64,000 bases of DNA from Massilia sp. PDC64 (GCF_900101265.1 NZ_FMZS01000016.1:84030-148029); one strand, 5' to 3'; positions 36,418 through 45,365 are shown, counted from the stretch's first letter. The notes: generated from the letters alone by a model not told the origin. Made by a program: numbers and translations.

Positions 36418-39336
36418 TCAGGGCCTTTCGTAGAATTCCGCTTCGACGATGGACAGGGTCGACGTCGACACGCCCTTCGTGCCCGTCGCCGTATTCGCCT
36501 GGTTGGCGACCTCCGTCAGCCTGATGCCGCCGCCCTCCTCGGCCTTACCGTCCAACACGATGCGCACCGATCGGCCCTGCACGGGCTTCAAGGGCAAGGT
36601 CACGTAGCCCAGGCTCTTCGGCGTCAGGCCGCTCCACGCTTCCTGGCCGTCGACGAGAATCCTGAGCGGATAACTGCGTTCGCGCCAGCCGGTCAGCTTC
36701 AGCACGACCTCCGACAGCCGTGCCGGCCGTGCCAGCGTGTACGTGATCGCGGGCGCCGCACTGCTCGTCCACGCCGTCATCTCGTCATCGTCGAACGACT
36801 TGTTCCCGTCGGGCGCATCGCTGGACGCCACCGGCACGGCCACGCGCGACACGCGGAACGACGGCGTCGCCGGCGTCGGGCCGTGGTCCAGGTGCAAGGG
36901 CGGCGCGGGCGGCAGCGCGGCCAGGCCGTCCTGCACTGCCACGGCTCTGGACGACAGCACCAGCTCGGCCGGCGCCAGCCCCTGCGCGCGGGCACGGACG
37001 ACGATGCGGCCCGACTGCGGCGTCGTCCGCAGCAGCACGCGGTTGACGCCGCCCTCCACCGGCAGCGACCGCGCGAGGATGTAGTTGTCCGGCCCCTGCG
37101 CAATCCCGCCGCGCCACTCGGCCGGTCCCTGCACGTCGAAGTCCACCATGTCCAGCGCGAGCGGATGGCGGCGGCCGGCGGCGTCCACGACTTCCACCTG
37201 CACGAGCGCCATGTCGGCGCCGTCCGCGCGCAGGCCGTGCGGCGACACGATGGGCGTCAGTTTCAATGCGGCCGGCGCGCCTGCGGTGGCCAGCGTCGTC
37301 TCGCACACGGGCTTGCCCTGCGCGTCGTAGCCGACCGCCTTCAGTTCGCCCGGCGCCCACGCCACCTGGTCGAACGTGAACAGGAAGCGCGCGCTCTGCC
37401 GCGCGGGGCCGAGCTCTTTCCCGTTCAGGAACAGTTTCACGCTGTCCGCGCTGGAGACGACGGTGACCGGCTTGACGGTGCCGGCCGGGTAATTCCAGTG
37501 TCCGACGATGTGGGCGCGCGGATGCTCCACGTCGACCCAGCCGTCCCACATGACCTGGTGCGCAAAGAACGCATCCTTCGGAATGCGCATGGCGTCGACC
37601 TCGCCGCTGCGGCGGTAGTTCTCGGCACCGCGGTGGTGCGTGTTCGAATCGGAGAACACGATGTTCACGCCGCCGCTGGACACGCGCGTGCCCGTGCCCG
37701 GGCGCTCGCGCCAGTAGTCGTACCAGCGCTGGACGTCTTCGATGGCGAAGCTGTCCTGGTTGCGGTTGTAGACGCTGGCGTCCTGCCCCTTGTGCAAGGG
37801 GCCGTCGCCGTCCCTGTGGTACGGCGGCGAGAACTCGTCCCAGTACTTGCGCAGCGCCTCGTCGCGCGCATACTCCATCGCCCACATCGGCATGCCGGCG
37901 CTCTTGTTTATGTACAGCATTTCGCCGCCGTATTCGGCGACGTGCTGCAGTTCCTGGCTCAGCATCTCGCGGCTGCCGGACGCGCGGCCGCCGTACGGGT
38001 CGAACTCGTCGCGCAGCGCCTTCATCGCGCGCATGTGGTCCGCGCTTACCCCCTTGTTGCCGCTTTCGTAGAACACGATGCTGGGATTGTTGCGGTTGTA
38101 AACGATGGCGTCGCGCATGACCTCGAGGCGCTGCTCCCAGCGGCGGTCCTTCACGTCCCCTTCGGAGTCGCCGGCCGGCATCGCTTCCATCAGGCCCAGG
38201 CGGTCGAGCGATTCCACGTCCTGCTTCCACGGCGTCACGTGCATCCAGCGGACCAGGTTCGCATTGCTGGCCAGCGCGAGGCCATTGCTGTAGTCCGACA
38301 GCCACGCGGGCACCGCGCTGCCCACCGCGGGCCACTCGTTCGTCGTGCGCTGCGCGTAGCCGTGGACCTGGATCACGCGGTCGTTCAGTTCGATCATTCC
38401 GTTGCGGAAGGCCGTCTTCCTGAAGCCCGTGCGGGTCGTGACGGTATCGAGCGGCTTGCCGTCGACCTTCAGCGTCGTCACGACGTCGTACAGGTAGCCG
38501 TAGCCCCAGCTCCAGAAATTCAGGCTGGCGACGGGCGCACCGGCCTTCAGCGTGACAGTCGCACCGGGCGCAATCGTCCGGGCCGGCGCCCCGAAGCGCG
38601 CGACGCGTTTGCCCTCCTTGTCGCGCAGCTCGACCTCGTACGCGACCCGGTGCGCCCTGCCGTCATCGTTGCGCACCTGCGATTCCGCCGTGACGGTGGC
38701 CTTGCGGTGCGGGATGTCGAAGTCGCGCGCATACACGTAGACACCCGTCGTGCCGAGGCTCGCGTACAGGGGCAAGGTCTGGTACACGGGTTCCGTCACG
38801 TGCAGGCGCACGTTCTTCGGCAGGCCGCCGTAGTTCGCATAAAAATTCTTGTCGTTCCACTGGTAGCGCTGGCCCGTCGCCCGTTCGCGGTAGTCCCAGC
38901 TGTTGTCCGTGCGGATGGCGACGACGTTGTCGCCTGCGCGCAGCGCGCCCGAAATCTCGACGCCGAACGCATTGATGCCGTTCTCGTGCAGCGCCACGCG
39001 CCGGCCATTGACGAAGACCTCGGCCGCCTGGCGCGCGCCTTCGAATTCGAGGAACACCTTCCGGCCGGGTTTCAGGCCGGGCACGCTGAAATGCTTGCGA
39101 TACCAGGCCACGCCCGTGGACAGGTCGGCGATGTCCTTGCGGAAGGCGTCGTCCTCGTTCCATGCATGCGGCAGGCTGACGGCCTTCCATGCGCCGTCGT
39201 CGAAGTCCGGACGCGCGGCGTCGGCGGGGTCGCCGACCGTCAGCTTCCAGCCGGGATTGAAATCGTACAGGGTGCGCTCGGCATGCGCGGGGACGGCCGC
39301 GGCGAGCGCCAGCAGCAAGGTCAAACGTGGGTTCAT
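36418..39336 (-). CDS. GH2 glycosidase (beta-galactosidase-like) with atypical acid/base site
   Basis: Exported protein of 972 residues, signal peptide 1-19. The N-terminal jelly roll ('AWYRKHFSVPGLKPGRKVFLEFEGARQAAEVFVNGRRVALHENGINAFGVEI'), Ig-like domain, TIM barrel and extra C-terminal domains (~residues 600-970, the last resembling a carbohydrate-binding module) are in GH2 order. Where GH2 enzymes normally have an Asn-Glu pair, this protein reads YESGNKG (N427-K428). The candidate nucleophile region is MEYARDE (E488). Activity is therefore uncertain; the neighbouring Glu in YES could substitute. It forms an operon with the GntR gene and diverges from the PL9 lyase. Confidence 0.8.
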   Translation of the reverse strand: MNPRLTLLLALAAAVPAHAERTLYDFNPGWKLTVGDPADAARPDFDDGAWKAVSLPHAWNEDDAFRKDIADLSTGVAWYRKHFSVPGLKPGRKVFLEFEGARQAAEVFVNGRRVALHENGINAFGVEISGALRAGDNVVAIRTDNSWDYRERATGQRYQWNDKNFYANYGGLPKNVRLHVTEPVYQTLPLYASLGTTGVYVYARDFDIPHRKATVTAESQVRNDDGRAHRVAYEVELRDKEGKRVARFGAPARTIAPGATVTLKAGAPVASLNFWSWGYGYLYDVVTTLKVDGKPLDTVTTRTGFRKTAFRNGMIELNDRVIQVHGYAQRTTNEWPAVGSAVPAWLSDYSNGLALASNANLVRWMHVTPWKQDVESLDRLGLMEAMPAGDSEGDVKDRRWEQRLEVMRDAIVYNRNNPSIVFYESGNKGVSADHMRAMKALRDEFDPYGGRASGSREMLSQELQHVAEYGGEMLYINKSAGMPMWAMEYARDEALRKYWDEFSPPYHRDGDGPLHKGQDASVYNRNQDSFAIEDVQRWYDYWRERPGTGTRVSSGGVNIVFSDSNTHHRGAENYRRSGEVDAMRIPKDAFFAHQVMWDGWVDVEHPRAHIVGHWNYPAGTVKPVTVVSSADSVKLFLNGKELGPARQSARFLFTFDQVAWAPGELKAVGYDAQGKPVCETTLATAGAPAALKLTPIVSPHGLRADGADMALVQVEVVDAAGRRHPLALDMVDFDVQGPAEWRGGIAQGPDNYILARSLPVEGGVNRVLLRTTPQSGRIVVRARAQGLAPAELVLSSRAVAVQDGLAALPPAPPLHLDHGPTPATPSFRVSRVAVPVASSDAPDGNKSFDDDEMTAWTSSAAPAITYTLARPARLSEVVLKLTGWRERSYPLRILVDGQEAWSGLTPKSLGYVTLPLKPVQGRSVRIVLDGKAEEGGGIRLTEVANQANTATGTKGVSTSTLSIVEAEFYERP

Positions 39337-39398
39337 GAAGGTCCGAATCGAGGTAGATGGTCACTGAAATATTAGCAGTCCAGTATTTGACCGTTTCA

Positions 39399-39409
39399 TG
39401 GTCGGACCA
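39399..39409. promoter_or_regulatory. GntR/FCD-type operator candidate
   Basis: Perfect palindrome TGGTC-G-GACCA between the divergent GH2-gntR and PL9 genes. Known FCD-type sites (for example PdhR, LldR) are of the TGGT..ACCA type. It lies 63 bases before the GH2 start and 100 before the PL9 start, fitting control of both directions by the adjacent GntR protein. Confidence 0.55.
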
Positions 39410-39508
39410 ATTACTCAACATGCTGAGCGTTCGCCCCAGCCCGATTGACGCCCCATCCGTTTGAGCAGGTAATGACGGTCCAACAACAACAGCGACAAAG
39501 GAGGCGAT

Positions 39509-41167
39509 ATGAGATCAGGACAGCAGGTCCTCGCACGCGGCGCGTTCGCGCTGGCGATCCTGTCCGGCGCAGGCGGGGCAGCGGCGGCGACGTATTACGT
39601 GGCCCCGAACGGCAACGACGCCAACGCGGGAACGCAATCGGCACCGTGGGCGACGTTCGCGCAGGCGCAATCGGTGGCGGTGGCCGGCGACACCGTGTAC
39701 TTCCGCGGCGGCGCCTACGTCTTCCACGGTGGCCTGAACCAGTGCGCCAGCATGACGGACACCGTCAACGTGATCACGCTGAACAAGAGCGGCCAGTCGG
39801 GCAAGGCGATCCGCTACTGGGCGTATCCCGGCGAGACGCCCGTGTTCGATTTTTCGCAGATGAAGGACAACTGCCGCGTGAAGGGTTTTAACGTGACGGG
39901 CAGCTGGATTCATTTGAAAGGCCTGGAGGTGACGGGCGCGCCGCAGCAGCCGGGCAACCTGCAGAACAACGAGTCGTGGGGCGTCTGGAACAGCGGCAGC
40001 AACAACACGTTCGAAGCGATCGACACGCACCACCACATGGGCCCCGGGATGTTCATCGCGAAGGGCAGCAACAACCTCGTGCTGAACGTGGATTCGCACC
40101 ACAACTACGACCCGTACAGCAAGAGCGGCGCGGGCCAGAACGCGGACGGCTTCGGCGTGCACATCGGCGCCAACCAGCCCGGCAACGTGCTGCGCGGCTG
40201 CCGCGCGTGGGCCAACACGGACGACGGCTACGATTTCATCAACGCCGGTTCCGCCGTGACCGTGGAAAACTCGTGGGCCTGGCGGCACGGCTATTATCCG
40301 GGCACGACGACGTCGATCCCGGCGGGGAACGGCAACGGCTTCAAGGTCGGCGGCTTCGGCGGCGCGTACCAGGCGAACGCGCCGCAGCACATCGCGCGCT
40401 TCAACGTCGCATTCAACAACAAGGCGTCCGGCTTCTATGCGAACCACCATCCGGCGGCGAGCTACTTCTATAACAACACGAGCGTGAACAACCGCCCGGA
40501 CTTCAACATGCTGGGCGTCGATGCCTCCGGCGCGGCCGTCGCGCTGGGCATCCTGCGCAACAACCTCGCGTGGCAGGGCACGCTGGTGTCGAACGTGGCC
40601 GGCGCGGACGTCGCCAACAACAGCTGGAACCTCGCGAGCGTGTCCGTGACGAGCGCGGATTTCCAGAGCGCGTCGCTGGATGGCTGGGACGCGCCACGCC
40701 TGCCGGACGGCAGCCTGCCCGCGCTGCCCCACCTGAGACTTGCGGCCGGCAGCGACCTGCTGGACAAGGGCGTGAACGTGGGCCTGCCCTACTCGGGCGC
40801 GGCGCCGGACCTGGGCGCATTCGAAGGCAGCGCGCCCGTCACGCTGTTCGCGGACGCGGGACCGAACATGAAGGTGACGCAGTCCGGCCTCACCCTGAAC
40901 CGCACGACGCAGCAGATGAGCGGCACCATCAGCTTCACGAACCAGTCGACGACGACCTATGACGGCGTGCTGATGCTGCGGCTCGACACGCTGACCGACG
41001 GCGTCGCGCTCGCGAACCGCAGCGGCAGCCAGGGCGGCGCGCCCACGCTCACCCTGAACCCGGCGCACCTCGCGCCGGGCCAGACGGTGACCTTCCCGCT
41101 CGTCTTCACGAACCCGGCCCGCGCGGCCATCGGCTACACGCCGCGCCTGTTCGCGGGGCAGCCATGA
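39509..41167 (+). CDS. PL9-type pectate lyase (right-handed beta-helix)
   Basis: Secreted endo-pectate lyase, 552 residues, signal peptide 1-26. The mature start 'TYYVAPNGNDANAGTQSAPWATFAQAQSVAVAGDTVYFRGGAYVF' and 'KAIRYWAYPGETPVFDFS' are typical of PL9. The body has 'NADGFGVHIGA', 'GCRAWANTDDGYDFINA' and 'GNGNGFKVGG'; K279 in the last is at the place of the PL9 catalytic lysine. Residues ~445-552 form a separate beta domain. It cleaves de-esterified polygalacturonan. A TGGTCGGACCA operator candidate lies 100 bases upstream. The last 4 bases overlap the next gene's start. Confidence 0.88.
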   Translation: MRSGQQVLARGAFALAILSGAGGAAAATYYVAPNGNDANAGTQSAPWATFAQAQSVAVAGDTVYFRGGAYVFHGGLNQCASMTDTVNVITLNKSGQSGKAIRYWAYPGETPVFDFSQMKDNCRVKGFNVTGSWIHLKGLEVTGAPQQPGNLQNNESWGVWNSGSNNTFEAIDTHHHMGPGMFIAKGSNNLVLNVDSHHNYDPYSKSGAGQNADGFGVHIGANQPGNVLRGCRAWANTDDGYDFINAGSAVTVENSWAWRHGYYPGTTTSIPAGNGNGFKVGGFGGAYQANAPQHIARFNVAFNNKASGFYANHHPAASYFYNNTSVNNRPDFNMLGVDASGAAVALGILRNNLAWQGTLVSNVAGADVANNSWNLASVSVTSADFQSASLDGWDAPRLPDGSLPALPHLRLAAGSDLLDKGVNVGLPYSGAAPDLGAFEGSAPVTLFADAGPNMKVTQSGLTLNRTTQQMSGTISFTNQSTTTYDGVLMLRLDTLTDGVALANRSGSQGGAPTLTLNPAHLAPGQTVTFPLVFTNPARAAIGYTPRLFAGQP

Positions 41168-41724
41168 AGCGCCTGTTCGGCCTTCTGGCCCTGCTGTTCG
41201 CGTGCGCCACGGCGAACGCCGGCCCGGGCTACCACGTGGTCGTCGACACGCGCGACTACGCGGGCCAGTCCGGCTACCTCGACTTCCTGATCCTCGGCCA
41301 GGCCGCGGCCAGTCCGCTGCACGCCACCCTGACCGGCTTCGCGGGCATTGACGACGATGGCGGCGGCGCCCCGATCTTCGTGGGCGACGTGGGCGGGTCG
41401 CTCGCGACCGGCGTCGTGATGGGCAACGGCGCGGGCTGGAACGAGTTCGGGCAATGGACGCGCTTCGGCGGGCACCTCGTGTTCGACGTGTCGTTCGACG
41501 TCGATCCGCGGCCGGGTGCGGGCAGCACGCTGGAAGTGGCGTTGCTGGACCGCGACCTGAACTACCTGCAGGCGGCCGGCGACGCGATCTCGTTCGCCAT
41601 TCTGCCCGGCCAGGAGATCGTCGTGACGCGGACGGACGGCGTGCACCTGCCCGAAGCGCCCGCGCCCGTCCTGTGCGTGACGGGCCTCGCGCTGCTCGGG
41701 CTGGCACGGCGCCGGCGCGCGTGA
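41164..41724 (+). CDS. Exported protein with degenerate PEP-CTERM-like sorting tail
   Basis: A 186-residue protein resembling the NF038129 PEP-CTERM group. Signal peptide 1-19, then a beta-rich body. The tail LPEAPAPVLCVTGLALLGLARRRRA has the three-part sorting signal (Pro-Glu box, hydrophobic helix, Arg cluster), but the box reads PEAP rather than PEP. It is expected to be processed by an exosortase. The start codon overlaps the PL9 stop (ATGA), so it is co-translated with the lyase, an unusual partnership. A strong terminator follows 45 bases later. Confidence 0.72.
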   Translation: MKRLFGLLALLFACATANAGPGYHVVVDTRDYAGQSGYLDFLILGQAAASPLHATLTGFAGIDDDGGGAPIFVGDVGGSLATGVVMGNGAGWNEFGQWTRFGGHLVFDVSFDVDPRPGAGSTLEVALLDRDLNYLQAAGDAISFAILPGQEIVVTRTDGVHLPEAPAPVLCVTGLALLGLARRRRA

Positions 41725-41769
41725 TTCCGCTTCCGGACTGGCCAACGGGACGGGAACGCTGTTAGCATT

Positions 41770-41800
41770 GCGGCACGCGGGGCTTCCCCGTGCCGCTTTT
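41770..41800 (+). terminator. Rho-independent terminator, directly upstream of udh
   Basis: Stem GCGGCAC...GTGCCGC (7 bp) continuing, past a GC bulge, into GGGG...CCCC with a CTT loop, followed by TTTT and further T-rich bases. It ends the PL9 operon. It also lies only 24 bases before the udh ATG, so if the udh promoter lies upstream (a TAGCAT -10-like element is at 41763-41768) it could act as an attenuator. Confidence 0.7.
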
Positions 41801-41824
41801 CCCTTCCCGTATCAACGACGACAA

Positions 41825-42634
41825 ATGACGAAACCATTCAAACGCATCCTGTTCACCGGCGCGGCCGGTAACCTGGGCCGCCGCCTGCGCGAGCGCCTGC
41901 ACGAATTCGCCGACATCGTGCGCCTGTCCGACGTGGCCGACGTCGGCCCGGCCGCGCCGCACGAAGAGATCGTCCTGTGCGACCTGGGCGACCGCGACGC
42001 CGTCATGCGCATGTGCGAAGGCGTCGACGCCATCCTGCACTTCGGCGGCATCTCCACCGAAGAGGAATGGGCGCCGATCATGCAGGCCAACATCCTCGGC
42101 ATGGTCAACCTGTACGAAGCCGTGCACAAGCTGGGCATCCGCCGCGTCGTCTTCGCGAGCACGAACCACACGATGGGCATGTACAAGACGACGGACCTCG
42201 TCGACGCCACGATGCCGCCGCGCGCGGACGGCTATTACGGCGTCTCGAAAGTGTTCGGCGAGACGCTGTCGCGCTATTACTGGGACCGTTTCGGCGTGGA
42301 GACCGTGTGCATCCGCATCGGCTATTGCTGGCCGGAGGCGACGAATTACCGCCAGATGGTCACGTGGCTGTCCCTCGACGACCTGGTGCAGCTGCTGCAC
42401 CGCTCGCTGACGACGCCGCGCGTGGGCCACACGATCACGTTCGGCATCTCGAACAACGAGGGCCGCTGGTGGGACGACCGCCACGCCTCCTTCCTGCGCT
42501 ACAAGCCGAAAGACAGCTCGCAGCAGTTCGCGCACAAGCTGCCCGAGGAAGTCCAGTATCCGCCGGCGGACGACATCACGACGTTCTACCAGGGTGGCGT
42601 GTTCCTGCACAACGGACCGAAATACCGGCCGTAA
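41825..42634 (+). CDS. udh: Uronate dehydrogenase
   Basis: NAD-dependent enzyme (EC 1.1.1.203) that oxidises D-galacturonate or D-glucuronate to the aldarolactone, first step of the oxidative uronate route. It is a 269-residue short-chain/epimerase-fold protein with TGAAGNLG (residues 11-18), 'CDLGDRDAV', 'HFGGISTEEEW', and the YxxxK pair Y138/K142 (YYGVSK). 'IRIGYCWPEATNYRQMVTWLSLDDL' is typical of Udh. The ATG at 41825 gives the usual length. The gene faces the same way as the GntR gene that follows. Confidence 0.9.
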   Translation: MTKPFKRILFTGAAGNLGRRLRERLHEFADIVRLSDVADVGPAAPHEEIVLCDLGDRDAVMRMCEGVDAILHFGGISTEEEWAPIMQANILGMVNLYEAVHKLGIRRVVFASTNHTMGMYKTTDLVDATMPPRADGYYGVSKVFGETLSRYYWDRFGVETVCIRIGYCWPEATNYRQMVTWLSLDDLVQLLHRSLTTPRVGHTITFGISNNEGRWWDDRHASFLRYKPKDSSQQFAHKLPEEVQYPPADDITTFYQGGVFLHNGPKYRP

Positions 42635-42704
42635 CACGCCCGATCTGCAGGCATCGGCACGTCGGATGTCGTCTGACGTCCGATGTCGCTCGATTTTTTT
42701 GCAA

Positions 42705-42738
42705 ACTTGTCCGACATGTGGGTGCGCACGGCTATAAT
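42705..42738 (+). promoter_or_regulatory. Promoter with overlapping operator for the gntR (FCD) gene
   Basis: A perfect -10 TATAAT is at 42733-42738. The -35 region (CCGACA, 42711-42716; 16-base spacing) is inside the palindrome TGTC-C-GACA (42708-42716). Operator over the -35 fits autorepression. The longer string ACTTGTCCGACATG (42705-42718) resembles ACTTGTACGATGAC before kdgD. Upstream, CGTCGGATGTCG and CGTCCGATGTCG form an imperfect direct repeat (42660-42688). Confidence 0.55.
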
Positions 42739-42770
42739 CGTGTCCTGGACCCATTGTTTACCATGCCCGC

Positions 42771-43520
42771 ATGAATTCGCCGACCGCCCTGCTGCCCGCC
42801 CGTAAGAAATACCGCAACCTCGCCCAGGGGGTCGTGGAAGAACTGAGCGCGCGCATCCGCCGCTCGGAATTCAACCCCGGCGACAAGCTGCCGCCGGAAG
42901 CGGCCATCATGGAGGAGTACGGCGTGAGCCGCACGGTGGTGCGCGAGGCGATCTCGCAGCTGCAGGCGGCCGGCCTCGTGCAGACGCGCCACGGCATCGG
43001 CACCTTCGTGCTGGAACCGCCCGCGACGACGCTCGGCATCGGCACGGACAGCGTGGTGACGGTGCGCGACGTGCTCGCGATCCTGGAACTGCGCATCAGC
43101 ATGGAGACGGAAGCCGCGTGGCTGGCCGCGTCGCGCCGCACCGACGAACAGGTGGCGCAGATGGGCGAGGCGCTGGGCGAGATGCAGCGCGCGCTCGTGA
43201 ACGGGCGCACGTCCGTCGAGGCCGACGTGCGCTTCCACCAGCTGATCGCGGAAGCGACGGACAACCGCTATTTCGTCGAGCTGCTGGGCCAGCTGGGCAG
43301 CGCGATCATCCCCCGTGCCCGCCTCAACACGCCCGGCCTCGGCGAGGACAAGCCGGCCGACTACCTCGAACGCGTGAACCGCGAGCACGAGGACATCTAC
43401 AAGGCGATCCTGCGCCGCGATCCGGAAGCGGCCCGCGCCGCCATGCGCACCCACCTCTCGAACAGCCGCGAACGGCTGCGGGAAGCGCAGCAGCGGTTGC
43501 AGGACCAGCCGCGCGCCTGA
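42771..43520 (+). CDS. GntR/FCD-family regulator of the uronate locus (FadR type)
   Basis: A 249-residue regulator. The winged helix is at residues ~12-82 ('LPPEAAIMEEYGVSRTVVREAISQLQAAGLVQTRHGIGTFVLE'), followed by the FCD ligand domain (~95-230) with the metal-binding pattern 'DVRFHQLIAEATDNRYFVELLG' and 'REHEDIYKAI...HLSNSRERL'. It sits between udh and the rest of the galacturonate genes and is very likely their repressor, with galacturonate or a lactone as inducer (inference). Its stop directly abuts the stop of the convergent chemoreceptor gene. Confidence 0.88.
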   Translation: MNSPTALLPARKKYRNLAQGVVEELSARIRRSEFNPGDKLPPEAAIMEEYGVSRTVVREAISQLQAAGLVQTRHGIGTFVLEPPATTLGIGTDSVVTVRDVLAILELRISMETEAAWLAASRRTDEQVAQMGEALGEMQRALVNGRTSVEADVRFHQLIAEATDNRYFVELLGQLGSAIIPRARLNTPGLGEDKPADYLERVNREHEDIYKAILRRDPEAARAAMRTHLSNSRERLREAQQRLQDQPRA

Positions 43521-45260
43521 TCAGCGGTACTGCAGCGCCACCACCTGCGCGCTGCGGCGCGGCCTGTCGGCGAGGGCCGGCCGGGCGGACGACGCCGCCC
43601 GCTCCAGCGTGAAGATGCTCACGGCCCGCAGCAGCGCCTGCGCCTGTTCCTTCAGGCTTTCCGCCGCCGCCGCGGCCTCTTCGACGAGCGACGCGTTCTG
43701 CTGCGTGATGCCGTCCATCTGGTGCACGGCGCTGCTCACTTCCGCGATGCCGTGACCCTGCTCGGCGCTGGCGCGGGCGATGTCGCCGAGGATGCCGGAC
43801 ACCTGGCGGATCGCATCCATGATCTCGTCCATCGTGCTGCCCGCTTCGTCGACGAGGCGGCTGCCCGTCTCCACGCTGTGCACGGACGCGTCGATCAGTC
43901 CCTTGATCTCCTTGGCCGCACCGGCGCTGCGCTGGGCCAGCGCGCGCACCTCCGCCGCGACCACCGCGAAACCGCGGCCCTGTTCGCCGGCGCGCGCCGC
44001 TTCCACGGCCGCGTTCAGCGCGAGGATGTTCGTCTGGAAGGCGATGCCGTCGATGACCCCGATGATGTCGGCGATGCGCGCCGAGCCATCCCTGATCTGC
44101 CCCATCGTCGACACCACTTGCGCCATCACGTCGCCGCCCTTGCCGGCCACGGTGGAGGCGCGCGCCGCCAGTTCGTTGGCGCTCTGCGCATTGGCCGCGT
44201 TGCGCTGGACGGTGCCGGTCAGCGTCTCCATCGCGCTGGCGCTCTCCTCCAGCGAACCGGCCTGCGCCTCCGTGCGCGCCGACAGATCGGCATTGCCGGT
44301 CGCGATTTCGTCCGTCGCCGTCGCCATGTTTTCCGTGCTCGTGCGGATCGTGGCCAGCATGTCGTGCAGGTTGCCGTTGATGGTGGCGATGGCCCCCATC
44401 AGCCTTCCCACCTCGTCGTCGAATTCGACGGCGACCTCGCCCGACAGGTCGCCGCCGGCGATCCGGTCGGCCGCGGCGACGGCCTTGTTCAGGTTGCGCA
44501 TGATGTAGCGATAGACCAGGTACAGCGCGGCCGTCGTCGACACGAGCGACAGCACCATCAGTGCGATGGCGGCCGTCATGGCGGTGCCGGTGGCCGCGTG
44601 GGCCTCGGCGACGGCGGCGCCCGTGCGCTCGTCCAGCAGGCGCAGGAAGTCGTTCAGCGGCACCATGATGCGCGCCTTGTTGCGGTGGTACGCGGCGTCG
44701 TGCATGATGGCCCGCGCGAATTCCGGGTTCGGCTCCGCCTTGCGCGTGAAACCGCCGCGGCCGTCGTCGAACAGGCCCTTCACGGCATTCATCGCGGCGA
44801 CCTCCGTCTTGACGAGCGCGTCGGACACGTCCTGCGCTTCCTTCAGCTTGGCGAATTCCTGCTCGCTGAAACCGGCCTTGCGCATCAGATCCTGGAGCGG
44901 GACGGTCTGGCCGCTGTCCGGCGGCACCGCCACGCCGCCCGCGACGAGATCCCAGTAGATCCGCTCGTAGTGCGCGGGCCGCCGCTTCGTGCCGTTGCGG
45001 ATGGCGAGGATGTCCTGGTATTGCTGTTCGTAGCGGCTGTCGCCCGTGACGACGTACGTGCGGGCGAGGCGCGTGAGGTCGTCGGAACTCTGGCGCAGTT
45101 CGTCCGCCAGCAGATAGGACCGGTAGCGCGCATCGCTCGCCTCCGTCGCGCGCCCTTGCGCGACCGACACGCGCTCGAGCGCCGCCAGCATGAGGCCGGC
45201 CATGAGCAGGGTCAGGGCCAGCAGGGTGATGAATGTTTGCTTGATTGTCAGATGCCGCAT
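43521..45260 (-). CDS. Methyl-accepting chemotaxis protein
   Basis: Inner-membrane chemoreceptor, 579 residues. TM1 is at ~9-30, a ~195-residue periplasmic helical domain follows, TM2 at ~228-250, then HAMP and the signalling domain. The hairpin tip 'AFQTNILALNAAVEAARAGEQGRGFAVVAAEVRALAQRSA' is at ~404-443. The start at 45260 is preceded by GGAGGAG. The ligand domain looks like a four-helix-bundle type with no cache motifs. Its position inside a galacturonate locus suggests attraction to uronates or pectin products, but no motif proves this. Confidence 0.9.
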   Translation of the reverse strand: MRHLTIKQTFITLLALTLLMAGLMLAALERVSVAQGRATEASDARYRSYLLADELRQSSDDLTRLARTYVVTGDSRYEQQYQDILAIRNGTKRRPAHYERIYWDLVAGGVAVPPDSGQTVPLQDLMRKAGFSEQEFAKLKEAQDVSDALVKTEVAAMNAVKGLFDDGRGGFTRKAEPNPEFARAIMHDAAYHRNKARIMVPLNDFLRLLDERTGAAVAEAHAATGTAMTAAIALMVLSLVSTTAALYLVYRYIMRNLNKAVAAADRIAGGDLSGEVAVEFDDEVGRLMGAIATINGNLHDMLATIRTSTENMATATDEIATGNADLSARTEAQAGSLEESASAMETLTGTVQRNAANAQSANELAARASTVAGKGGDVMAQVVSTMGQIRDGSARIADIIGVIDGIAFQTNILALNAAVEAARAGEQGRGFAVVAAEVRALAQRSAGAAKEIKGLIDASVHSVETGSRLVDEAGSTMDEIMDAIRQVSGILGDIARASAEQGHGIAEVSSAVHQMDGITQQNASLVEEAAAAAESLKEQAQALLRAVSIFTLERAASSARPALADRPRRSAQVVALQYR

Positions 45261-45351
45261 GGTTGTCTCCTCCTCGACACTCACAATCTATCCAAATCTC
45301 ACCTCGCGAAATAGTGGGAAAGCCTAAAAACCGGAAATATATTTTTTGGAT

Positions 45352-45365
45352 GCAACATTTGTTGC
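45352..45365. promoter_or_regulatory. Small perfect inverted repeat upstream of the chemoreceptor
   Basis: GCAACA-TT-TGTTGC in the 153-bp gap between the TonB receptor (3' end) and the chemoreceptor (5' end), both leftward. The gap is locally AT-rich (45285-45370), as expected for the chemoreceptor promoter. Possible operator; regulator unknown. Confidence 0.35.

Noticed and set aside
34063..39375. A 1,770-codon open frame on the + strand antisense to the GH2 and GntR genes
   Set aside because: Composition is Arg/His/Val-rich nonsense typical of antisense frames in GC-rich DNA; the opposite strand has clear GH2 and GntR domains.
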